Below are positions 1-5,928 of a stretch of DNA of 7,795 nt, one piece after another. The DNA comes from Ectopseudomonas composti (lineage in GTDB: Bacteria; Pseudomonadota; Gammaproteobacteria; Pseudomonadales; Pseudomonadaceae): positions 1 to 7,795 of the forward strand of contig CAMPIF010000187.1 of the NCBI GenBank assembly GCA_946886245.1, written 5' to 3'. How positions within the stretch are numbered: the first letter of the stretch is position 1; every line of letters begins with the position of its first letter. The translations under genes were made by a program, and so were the position numbers. Under the pieces are notes generated by a model. The model did no database searches. It had not been told where the DNA came from and was given only the letters and a program-made list of their open reading frames with translations.

Positions 1-34
1 AAGGTGGTGCTCTAACCAACTGAGCTATGTGCCT
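1..34 (-). tRNA. tRNA-Val (probably GAC anticodon), 5' half only, cut by window edge
   Basis: Read on the minus strand from base 34, the sequence gives a 7-nt acceptor strand AGGCACA, then TA at tRNA positions 8-9. A D-arm GCTC/GAGC follows around the loop AGTTGGTTA, then the anticodon-stem strand CCACC and loop bases TT, where the window ends. The anticodon itself is not visible. The isotype comes from resemblance: bacterial tRNA-Val(GAC) has the same D-arm followed by CCACCTTGAC. A strong promoter lies just upstream, and the divergent neighbour is the amine oxidase gene. That this is a tRNA is nearly certain; the valine assignment is an inference. Confidence 0.85.
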
Positions 35-47
35 CCGATGGGTGCGC

Positions 48-75
48 ATTCTACGCGGATCTTTTTGGCCGTCAA
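48..75 (-). promoter_or_regulatory. sigma-70 promoter of the leftward tRNA gene
   Basis: On the minus strand there is TTGACG (75-70) and TAGAAT (53-48) separated by 16 nt, matching the -35 and -10 consensus well. A run of six A residues (85-80, minus strand) sits just upstream of the -35 and could act as an UP element. Bases after the -10 are GC-rich (GCGCACC), like the discriminators of stable-RNA promoters under stringent control. The predicted transcript start is near base 41, a few bases before the tRNA 5' end at 34. Confidence 0.75.
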
Positions 76-121
76 CAGGTTTTTTCGCTAACTCACTGAA
101 ATAGGCCAATTTTTTATCGAA

Positions 122-186
122 ATCGGATCGTTGAATATTTTGCACGGGCACTAGCCGGCTATTTTCAACTCAGGTAGCATCGGATC
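122..186. repeat. pair of short direct repeats upstream of the amine oxidase gene
   Basis: ATCGGATC occurs at 122-129 and again at 179-186, and the following bases are similar (GTT against ATT). Both lie in the AT-rich divergent intergenic region (35-217) between the tRNA promoter and the oxidase start. The copies are 57 nt apart in phase. They could be half-sites for a regulator, but two 8-mers may also be chance. I found no convincing sigma-70 promoter for the oxidase here. Confidence 0.25.
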
Positions 187-206
187 ATTCGTAAAAAATA
201 AAGAAC

Positions 207-211
207 AGAGG
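207..211 (+). promoter_or_regulatory. ribosome binding site of the amine oxidase gene
   Basis: AGAGG lies 6 nt before the ATG at 218, which is normal Shine-Dalgarno spacing and supports that start codon. Confidence 0.7.
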
Positions 212-217
212 TTCAAG

Positions 218-1501
218 ATGGCGCACACGGCATATCCACAATCCTATTACGCCGCTTCAGCCAACCCCGTCCCGCAACGCCCTGCCCTGCAAGGCGAGGT
301 GGAAACCGATGTATGCATCATCGGCGCGGGTTACACCGGCCTGTCCACTGCACTGTTTCTGCTGGAAAACGGTTTCAAGGTGAGCATCGTCGAAGCGGCC
401 AAGGTCGGCTTCGGCGCATCGGGTCGCAATGGCGGACAAATCGTCAACAGTTACAGCCGCGACATCGACGTCATCGAACGCACCGTCGGCCCCAAGCAGG
501 CACAACTGCTCGGGCAGATGGCGTTCGAAGGTGGCCGCATCATCCGTGAGCGCATCGCCAAGTACGACATCCAGTGCGACCTGAAGGACGGCGGCGTGTT
601 CGCGGCGCTGACGGCCAAGCAGATGGGCCATCTGGAATCGCAGAAGAAGCTGTGGGAGCGCTACGGCCACACCCAGCTGGAGCTGATGGACGCCAAGCGC
701 ATTCGCGAAGTCGTCGCCACCGAGAACTATATCGGCGGCATGCTGGACATGAGCGGCGGTCACATTCATCCGCTGAACCTGGCGCTGGGCGAAGCCGCTG
801 CGGTGGAATCGCTGGGCGGCGTGATCTATGAACAGTCGCCTGCTACCCGTATCGAGCGCGGTGCCAACCCGGTGGTGCACACCCCGGAAGGCCGCATCAA
901 GGCCAAGTTCGTGGTGGTCGCCGGTAACGCCTACCTGGGCAATCTGGTGCCGGAGCTGGCGTCCAAGTCGATGCCGTGCGGCACCCAGGTGATCACCACC
1001 GAGCCGCTGTCCGACGAAGTCGCTGCCAGCCTGCTGCCGCAGGACTATTGCGTGGAGGACTGCAACTACCTGCTCGACTACTACCGCCTGACCGGCGACA
1101 AGCGCCTGATCTACGGCGGTGGCGTGGTCTATGGTGCGCGCGACCCGGCCAACATCGAGGCGATCATCCGGCCGAAGATGCTCAAGACCTTCCCGCAGCT
1201 GAAGAACGTGAAGATCGACTTCGCCTGGACCGGCAACTTCCTGCTGACGCTGTCGCGACTGCCGCAAGTGGGCCGCATCGGCGACAACATCTATTACTCG
1301 CAAGGCTGCAGTGGCCATGGCGTGACCTACACGCACCTGGCGGGCAAGGTCCTCGCCGAAGCGCTGCGCGGCCAGGCCGAGCGTTTCGATGCCTTCGCCG
1401 GGTTGCCGCACTACCCCTTCCCGGGCGGCCGGATGTTCCAGGTACCCTTCAGCGCCATCGGCGCCTGGTACTACACGCTGCGCGACAAGCTCGGCGTGTG
1501 A
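218..1501 (+). CDS. pauB: FAD-dependent gamma-glutamylpolyamine/amine oxidase (PauB/PuuB family)
   Basis: This 427-aa soluble flavoprotein belongs to the D-amino-acid-oxidase superfamily. An FAD-binding Rossmann fold starts near residue 31 with the dinucleotide motif GAGYTG (36-41), and the acidic residue that holds the FAD ribose is E59 in SIVE. A second FAD contact, GASGRNGGQI, spans 66-75. A C-terminal block with SQGCSGHGVTYTH near 361-373 is typical of PuuB/OrdL-like oxidases, and the length is normal for them. In Pseudomonas, PauB enzymes oxidise gamma-glutamylated putrescine, cadaverine or related polyamines, releasing ammonia and peroxide, in the gamma-glutamylation route of polyamine use. 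P. aeruginosa has several paralogues. The neighbouring PA2778/PA2779-family genes suggest this is the PA2776 (PauB3) orthologue; that is inferred from remembered synteny. A good RBS precedes the ATG. The gene stands alone and ends at a hairpin terminator. Substrate is not determined by sequence; other amino-acid or amine oxidase activity is possible. Confidence 0.88.
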   Translation: MAHTAYPQSYYAASANPVPQRPALQGEVETDVCIIGAGYTGLSTALFLLENGFKVSIVEAAKVGFGASGRNGGQIVNSYSRDIDVIERTVGPKQAQLLGQMAFEGGRIIRERIAKYDIQCDLKDGGVFAALTAKQMGHLESQKKLWERYGHTQLELMDAKRIREVVATENYIGGMLDMSGGHIHPLNLALGEAAAVESLGGVIYEQSPATRIERGANPVVHTPEGRIKAKFVVVAGNAYLGNLVPELASKSMPCGTQVITTEPLSDEVAASLLPQDYCVEDCNYLLDYYRLTGDKRLIYGGGVVYGARDPANIEAIIRPKMLKTFPQLKNVKIDFAWTGNFLLTLSRLPQVGRIGDNIYYSQGCSGHGVTYTHLAGKVLAEALRGQAERFDAFAGLPHYPFPGGRMFQVPFSAIGAWYYTLRDKLGV

Positions 1502-1516
1502 TCAGCCTGCACATCG

Positions 1517-1548
1517 ATGAAAACGGCGCCCTCGGGCGCCGTTTTCAT
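1517..1548. terminator. bidirectional intrinsic terminator between convergent genes
   Basis: A perfect 14-bp inverted repeat has left arm 1517-1530, loop CTCG at 1531-1534, and right arm 1535-1548. The stem core is GGCGCC flanked by AAAAC/GTTTT, so each strand ends its stem with a short T-run. Bases GCAC (1509-1512) and GTGC (1549-1552) can extend the pairing with a bulge. It lies 15 nt after the oxidase stop and 5 nt from the stop of the leftward peptidase gene, so it can serve both. Confidence 0.88.
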
Positions 1549-1553
1549 GTGCA

Positions 1554-2507
1554 TCATGGGCAGACCGACAAGGCCTGACACTGTCCACCGGAATCACTGG
1601 CCTTCGGCGGTGCAGCGAAGCGTGCATCATCCGGTGCCAGCCGCTGCGCACAGGCCTGTGCCTTCTGCGCCTCAGAGGCACAACCCTGCTCGCCCAGCAC
1701 CTGCGACAGGTTGAACCAACCGGCAGCGAAATCCGGCTCGCGCTCCAGGCTCTCACGCAATGCCTGCTCGGCGCCCTTGCGATCACCCTCGGCATAGTGG
1801 CTGTTGCTCAGGGCGAACCAGGGCAGCGCCTGCTCCGGCCAGGCTTCGCTGGCACGGCGATAGGCACGCCGCGCAGTCTGGGCATTGCCGGTTTGCTCGA
1901 GGTCGTTGGCAGCCTTCATCCAGACCTGCATATCGGCTTGCGCCGGCAGGCGCTCGGGCGGCAGGGTCACGACCGCCCAACGCCCGCCGCGCTCCCAGGT
2001 TCTGTCGAAACTGGCGAAGCTGTCTTCGAGCCGGCGCGTGGTGGCAGAACGCAGAATCAGCGTGCGCTCACGACGGTCGTAACCGACCACCACTGCGAAA
2101 TGCCACTGCGGGTAGAAGTCGAACGCCAGGTTCTGCAGCACCAGCACCGGATTGCCAGCGGCCACTTCGGCCAACACGGCCTCCAGGCGCGGCTGCAGCG
2201 GATACACCAGCATTTCGTGATTGCGCGCGGCAGCGACCATCTCGACCTGCAGACTGCCTTCACGGCTGGGGATGTAGACCTTGTCCTTGAGCGCGCCGGG
2301 CGTGGTCAGTACGCCACGCTGGTTGAGCATGGTAGCCAAGGCAGCCGGCCCGCACTGGTAGGCGTCCTGAGGGAAGAAGGGAACGTCGGTGAGCTCCACC
2401 CGCTCAGGCAAACGCTCGCCCACCGGTGATAACACCGGGGAGCGAGCGCAGGCTGTGAGTAAAACGATCGATGCGATACAGCAGAGGCGAATCAGCGATT
2501 TATGCAT
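1554..2507 (-). CDS. C39-type cysteine peptidase lipoprotein with TPRs (PA2778 family)
   Basis: The product is 317 aa. A short basic N-terminus and hydrophobic stretch end in the lipobox LTAC, so C20 should be lipidated and the protein exported to the periplasmic face of a membrane. Residues about 40-182 form a papain-like C39 domain. Q47 is a candidate oxyanion-hole residue, C52 in QCGPAAL the nucleophile, and H137 in WHFAVVVGYD the catalytic histidine. The usual Asp/Asn-Pro after the histidine is not present; that position reads LRSATT (152-157). Residues about 195-292 form two to three tetratricopeptide repeats (AYRRASEAWP, ALRESLEREPDF). I recognise this as the PA2778 family of cysteine peptidases; no substrate is known to me. 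The ATG overlaps the last 16 nt of the upstream PA2779-family gene and has no clear Shine-Dalgarno, so it is probably translationally coupled. This start is chosen because it supplies the complete lipoprotein signal. It is not a typical bacteriocin-exporter C39 domain, since no ABC-transporter parts follow. Confidence 0.87.
   Translation of the reverse strand: MHKSLIRLCCIASIVLLTACARSPVLSPVGERLPERVELTDVPFFPQDAYQCGPAALATMLNQRGVLTTPGALKDKVYIPSREGSLQVEMVAAARNHEMLVYPLQPRLEAVLAEVAAGNPVLVLQNLAFDFYPQWHFAVVVGYDRRERTLILRSATTRRLEDSFASFDRTWERGGRWAVVTLPPERLPAQADMQVWMKAANDLEQTGNAQTARRAYRRASEAWPEQALPWFALSNSHYAEGDRKGAEQALRESLEREPDFAAGWFNLSQVLGEQGCASEAQKAQACAQRLAPDDARFAAPPKASDSGGQCQALSVCP
2413..2448 (-). other. 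long hairpin in the peptidase lipoprotein mRNA, just after the lipobox codon
   Basis: CGCTCGC (2413-2419) pairs with GCGAGCG (2442-2448), and CCGGTG (2423-2428) pairs with CACCGG (2433-2438), around the loop ATAA. Only two mismatches interrupt the 16-position stem. It begins at the last base of the codon for the lipidated cysteine (2450-2448). It is real as a sequence pattern; a function, such as slowing translation during export, is conjecture. Confidence 0.45.
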
Positions 2508-2899
2508 TTAACGAAACTGAAGATGTTGGTGGCGCACAGCATATCAGTGATGATGAAGATCACCAGAAACAACACGATGATGCCGACCACGCCCGCACCG
2601 GCAGGCGCCTGGTCCAGTTGCTGGTTGAACTGCGCCAGCTCGGCCGGGGTCAGGCTGGCGATGCGCGACTCGACCTGATCACGCTCGACGCCCATCGACA
2701 CCAGTTTCTCCTTCACCTGCTCGTCATCGAGCATGGCCATCAACTGCTCCTGATCCACCTTGTGCTGCTGCTCGGCGATCACCTCGTGGGTGCCGACCAT
2801 CGCCGCATTCGCGGCAGGAATCTGCACCACCAGCAGCAGGTGAAACAGCGCGGTAATCGCGGCCAGGCGGCGCATGACGGGGTTCATGGAAATTGTCAT
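2492..2899 (-). CDS. PA2779-family small exported protein with C-terminal membrane segment
   Basis: The product is 135 aa from the ATG at 2899, which has AGGAG 9 nt upstream. A start at 2941 is open in the same frame but has no such site and would put 14 extra residues before the signal peptide. Residues 1-33 look like a signal peptide: basic MRR near 9-11, a hydrophobic core (ALFHLLLVVQI), then ANAA with cleavage likely after residue 33. Residues 38-100 are polar and probably helical, with SMGVERDQVESRIASL and LTPAELAQF. A glycine/alanine hinge (APAGAGVVG, 98-106) leads into one hydrophobic segment, about 103-120, and a short tail ending CINR. I recognise the PA2779 family; its function is unknown. 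The gene overlaps the C39 peptidase gene by 16 nt, so the two products are made together and probably work together. It starts 80 nt after the end of ercS on the same strand. I see no clear promoter in between, so read-through from ercS is possible. Confidence 0.85.
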   Translation of the reverse strand: MTISMNPVMRRLAAITALFHLLLVVQIPAANAAMVGTHEVIAEQQHKVDQEQLMAMLDDEQVKEKLVSMGVERDQVESRIASLTPAELAQFNQQLDQAPAGAGVVGIIVLFLVIFIITDMLCATNIFSFVKCINR

Positions 2900-2908
2900 T
2901 GTGGTTAT

Positions 2909-2913
2909 CTCCT
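2909..2913 (-). promoter_or_regulatory. ribosome binding site deciding the PA2779-family start
   Basis: On the minus strand AGGAG lies 9 nt before the ATG at 2899. It decides in favour of this start over the in-frame ATG at 2941. Confidence 0.7.
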
Positions 2914-2979
2914 GAGGGACGAGGTAGCCAATAGACAGCATGCAAATCGCCCAGGTTCACTCCACCAGTCTGCGCTCGT

Positions 2980-4704
2980 TCACGTTTCCATCAGAAGCTG
3001 GCTGAGCACCGCACGCAGCTTGCCTGGCTTGACCGGTTTGTTCAGCAGCGGCGCGCCCAGCGCCTGCAACTCGCGCCGGCAGTCATCGCTGCGATCGGCA
3101 CTGATGATCAGCGCCGGGATCGGTCTGGAAAATTCGTCACGCAATTGCTGTATCACCTGGCAGCCGAGCACACCGTGATCGAGGTGAAAATCGGCCAGGA
3201 TCACCTCCGGCGCCCGTCCCTGCAATCGCTGCAAGGCCTCAGACAGATCCACTGCCGTGACCACCTCGCAGCCCCACTGCCCAAGCAGCGCGGCCATGCT
3301 GTGGAGGATGTCGACCTCGTTGTCGATCACCAGCAAACGCCGGCCCGGCAACGGATTGCCGAGCACGGGCTGCGCGATCGACGGTACCTGGCGCTGTGGC
3401 CGCGTCTGCGCCAGCGGCACACGAATGCTGAACACCGAACCGAGCCCGGGCTGTGAGCGAACCTGCACCGGATAGCCCAGCATGCGCGCGATGCGCTCGA
3501 CGATGGCCAGACCCAGACCAACGCCCTTGCGCTGCGCGGCGCGCCCGACTTCGAGCTGATTGAATTCGAGGAAGATCTTGTCCAGTTGATCGGCCGCGAT
3601 ACCGCGACCGCTGTCCCACACTTGCAGCTCGACGAATGCGCCACGGCGCCGCGCACCGAGCAGTACGCCGCCGCGCTCGGTGTAGCGGCAGGCGTTGCTG
3701 AGGAAGTTGCGCAGGATGCGCGTCAACAGTCGGAAATCGGTGCTTACCGCGTAGTCGGCGATGCGTACGCGCAGACGCAAACCATGGGCGCTGGCGACGC
3801 TGTCGAATTCCGAGGCCAACGGCGCCAACAGCTCTTCGAGGCGATAGACATCGACATCCGGTTTGATCGCCGCCTGATCCAGTTTGGAGATATCCAGCAG
3901 GTCGGCCAGCAGATCCTCAGCGCCCTCGAGCGCCAGATGGCTGCGCTCGACCAGATTACGCTCGGCACTCGGCAGCTCACGCTCACGCAGCGTGGAGATC
4001 AGCAGGCGCGCGGCATTGAGTGGCTGTAGCAGGTCATGACTGGCGGCGGCCAGGTACTTGTCCTTGCTGCGGTTGGCGGCTTCGGCGGCGTCGCGTGCCT
4101 CGCGCAGGGCCAACTCTATGCGCTCACGCTCCTCGATCTGCCGCTGCAGGTTGCGGTTGGATTCGAGCAGTTCATAGGTGCGCGCCGCAACGCGACGCTC
4201 CAGTTCGTCGTTGAGTTGTTGCAGACGCTGCTGCGCCTGCTTGCGCTCGGTGATATCGGCAACGAAACCCTCGAAGACGCCCTCGCCTTCGGGCTTGAGC
4301 AGCAGATTCATCAGCACGTCGATGGTACTGCCGTCGCGCCGACGCAGACGCGTTTCGTAGCCGAGCAGGGCCTGGCCCTGGCTCAGCCGCTGGCGAATCA
4401 GGTCCAGCTCGTCGAAACCGCCAACGAACAGATGCCGGGCCAGATCGCCCAACGACCACAGCACCTCCTGCGGATCGTCATACCCAAGCATGCGCGCCAT
4501 TGCCGGATTCGCCGCCAGTACGCCGTCCTGCAGGCTCGCCTGGATGATGCCGTGCACGGCGTGCTCGAACAGCCACTTGTAGCGGTTGCGCTCGGTTTCC
4601 AGCTCTTCAAGGCGCGCCAGCAGCTCAGGGTAGTGACTCTTGCGCGCCGACTGGCTGCCAAGGCCCAACAACCCGGCCAGCGCATCGTCAGAGCGCCTCG
4701 CCAT
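2980..4704 (-). CDS. ercS: soluble PAS hybrid sensor histidine kinase/response regulator, ErcS-type
   Basis: The product is 574 aa from the ATG at 4704. The frame stays open to 4809, but that part only shadows ercA; GAGG 6 nt before 4704 supports the shorter start. After a short leader come a coiled region (26-43) and a PAS domain with PAC tail (about 44-152, ending VADITERK). A coiled coil follows at about 153-215. The HisKA dimerisation domain has H223 in ASHDLLQPLN. The HATPase domain has N-box N337, D364 in DSGRGIA, and GVGLGLAIVER (395-405). A C-terminal receiver domain, about 455-572, has phosphoacceptor D505, S535 and K556. There are no membrane segments, so it senses a cytoplasmic signal through PAS. 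It has no output domain or HPt, so phosphate must pass to another protein. In P. aeruginosa, ErcS belongs to the kinase network controlling PQQ-dependent ethanol oxidation. The 17-nt overlap with ercA implies coupled translation. The closely related ErcS' paralogue is the main alternative name; the ercA neighbour favours ErcS. Confidence 0.87.
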   Translation of the reverse strand: MARRSDDALAGLLGLGSQSARKSHYPELLARLEELETERNRYKWLFEHAVHGIIQASLQDGVLAANPAMARMLGYDDPQEVLWSLGDLARHLFVGGFDELDLIRQRLSQGQALLGYETRLRRRDGSTIDVLMNLLLKPEGEGVFEGFVADITERKQAQQRLQQLNDELERRVAARTYELLESNRNLQRQIEERERIELALREARDAAEAANRSKDKYLAAASHDLLQPLNAARLLISTLRERELPSAERNLVERSHLALEGAEDLLADLLDISKLDQAAIKPDVDVYRLEELLAPLASEFDSVASAHGLRLRVRIADYAVSTDFRLLTRILRNFLSNACRYTERGGVLLGARRRGAFVELQVWDSGRGIAADQLDKIFLEFNQLEVGRAAQRKGVGLGLAIVERIARMLGYPVQVRSQPGLGSVFSIRVPLAQTRPQRQVPSIAQPVLGNPLPGRRLLVIDNEVDILHSMAALLGQWGCEVVTAVDLSEALQRLQGRAPEVILADFHLDHGVLGCQVIQQLRDEFSRPIPALIISADRSDDCRRELQALGAPLLNKPVKPGKLRAVLSQLLMET

Positions 4705-5851
4705 AGACCACCTCGACATCACGCTGGGTCGACTCGCGCGGGTTGGTGAGGATGCACGGATCGTCCATGGCATGGCTGGACAAAAACGGAATATCCGAGG
4801 TGCTGACACCGTGCAGACCGAGCGTCTCGCGGAACCCCATGGCGTGCTTGAAGGCGATCAGGTGCTCGACCAGACGCTGGCGAATCTGCGCGTGGTTCAG
4901 ACCACGGCAATCGATACCGAGGGTCTCGGCAATTACCTTGAAGCGCTCCGGCGCGGCGCTGTAGTTGAAGGCCACCACATGCTCGACCAGTACCGCGTTG
5001 CACAGGCCGTGTGGCAGGTCGAGGAAGCCGCCCAGGCTGTGGCTCATGGCGTGCACCGCGCCAAGGATCGCGTTGGAGAAGGCCAGGCCGGCCTGCATGC
5101 TGCCGAGCATGATCTTCTCGCGCAGAGCGATATCGGCCGGGTTGGCGATCATCTGCACCAGGTTGCCGTTGATCAGGCGCATCGCTTCCAGCGCGTGCGG
5201 GTCGGTGAGCGGGCCATTACCGGTAGAGACGAATGCCTCGATGGCATGCACCAGGGCATCGATGCCGGTACAGGCACTGAGGAACGGGTCCATGCTCAGC
5301 GTGGTTTCCGGGTCGATCAGGGACACATCCGGCACCACCGCCTTGCTGACGATGGAGAACTTCATCCGCTCCTGCTGGTTGGAGATGATCACGAACTGGG
5401 ACACGTCGGCCGAAGTGCCGGCGGTGGTCGGAATCAGGATCAGCGGCGGGCTCGGCACGCGGATGGTATCCACGCCCTCGAATTCGAGAATGCTGCGGCC
5501 ATGGGCGACGACGATGCCGATGCCCTTGGCGCAGTCCATCGGGCTGCCGCCACCGACGGCGACGATGACGTTGCAGCCCTCGCTGCGATACAGCTCGGCG
5601 CCTTCCATCACCTCCTCCACGCGCGGGTTGGGCGAGACCCGGGTGTACAGGCAGTAGGCGATGCCCTGAGCCTGCAGACTGGCTTCGATATCGCCGGCCC
5701 AACCGGCCGCGACCACGCCGGGATCGGAAACGACCAGTACCTTGCGCGCACCGAAGGTCTTGGCGTAGTTGCCGACGTTATGCCGAGAACCGGCGCCGAA
5801 GATGATCTCGGGGGAAACGAATTTTCGTAGCTGACTCAAATCGTGGCTCAT
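4688..5851 (-). CDS. ercA: iron-containing (group III) alcohol dehydrogenase ErcA
   Basis: This 387-aa cytoplasmic enzyme has the normal length for the Fe-ADH family. The N-terminal nucleotide-binding half carries GGGSPMDCAKG (100-110) and PTTAGTSADV (141-150). The C-terminal helical half carries the metal ligands D198 and H202 (TGIDALVHAIEAF), H267 (AVHAMSHSLGG) and H281 (LPHGLCNA). The spacing matches lactaldehyde reductase FucO (ligands D196, H200, H263, H277), and H271 is the conserved active-site histidine. The C-terminal motif MDDPCILTNPR (362-372) is also typical. Family members interconvert alcohols and aldehydes with NAD(H). The immediate neighbours, pqqH upstream and ercS overlapping downstream, identify it as ErcA, which genetics in Pseudomonas links to regulation of alcohol oxidation rather than to bulk catabolism. 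The Shine-Dalgarno is weak (AGG, 7 nt before the ATG). The 77-nt upstream gap holds a dyad that could be an operator. Confidence 0.9.
   Translation of the reverse strand: MSHDLSQLRKFVSPEIIFGAGSRHNVGNYAKTFGARKVLVVSDPGVVAAGWAGDIEASLQAQGIAYCLYTRVSPNPRVEEVMEGAELYRSEGCNVIVAVGGGSPMDCAKGIGIVVAHGRSILEFEGVDTIRVPSPPLILIPTTAGTSADVSQFVIISNQQERMKFSIVSKAVVPDVSLIDPETTLSMDPFLSACTGIDALVHAIEAFVSTGNGPLTDPHALEAMRLINGNLVQMIANPADIALREKIMLGSMQAGLAFSNAILGAVHAMSHSLGGFLDLPHGLCNAVLVEHVVAFNYSAAPERFKVIAETLGIDCRGLNHAQIRQRLVEHLIAFKHAMGFRETLGLHGVSTSDIPFLSSHAMDDPCILTNPRESTQRDVEVVYGEAL
4711..4714 (-). promoter_or_regulatory. ribosome binding site of ercS inside the end of ercA
   Basis: GAGG lies 6 nt before the ATG at 4704, within codons near the ercA C-terminus. 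It fixes the ercS start and indicates translational coupling with ercA. Confidence 0.65.
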
Positions 5852-5896
5852 GCAACGGCCTGAAATTTCTTGTTATGGAGTGGCGATCAGCCTACT

Positions 5897-5919
5897 GCAT
5901 TGCTCGGTTTATGCAATGC
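5897..5919. promoter_or_regulatory. inverted repeat upstream of ercA, possible operator or weak terminator
   Basis: GCATTGC (5897-5903) and GCAATGC (5913-5919) are perfect inverted arms around a 9-nt centre, in the 77-nt gap between the pqqH stop and the ercA start. The nonamer GCGATCAGC flanks it as a direct repeat (5883-5891 and 5925-5933). A second short dyad, GAGCT/AGCTC (5920-5935), covers the pqqH stop. No T-run follows the main dyad on the minus strand, so it is not a standard intrinsic terminator. A regulator site is possible but unproven. Confidence 0.4.
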
Positions 5920-5928
5920 GAGCTGCGA

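Noticed and set aside
41..56. GGTGCGC at 41-47 as a further REP copy
   Set aside because: There is no matching GCGCACC arm or GTAG head. It is the GC-rich stretch between the tRNA promoter -10 and the tRNA.
144..162. sigma-54-like promoter (GGGCAC...GGCT) upstream of the oxidase
   Set aside because: The distance between the GG and GC elements is one base off when GGCAC is aligned, and the TTGC part is poor.
257..1411. 384-aa open frame on the minus strand
   Set aside because: It is antisense to the well-supported amine oxidase. It has low-complexity His/Arg/Gln/Val-rich sequence typical of GC-rich shadow frames and no recognisable family.
4036..4749. 237-aa open frame on the plus strand
   Set aside because: It lies antisense to the PAS and coiled-coil part of ercS and shows no independent support.
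4705..4809. longer ercS start at 4809 (35 extra residues), or ATG at 4719
   Set aside because: The extra part is an out-of-frame reading of the ercA C-terminus, and neither start has a good ribosome binding site, whereas 4704 has GAGG 6 nt upstream.
4640..5830. 396-aa open frame on the plus strand
   Set aside because: It mirrors ercA, which has all metal ligands and motifs. The predicted product is His/Asp-rich shadow sequence.
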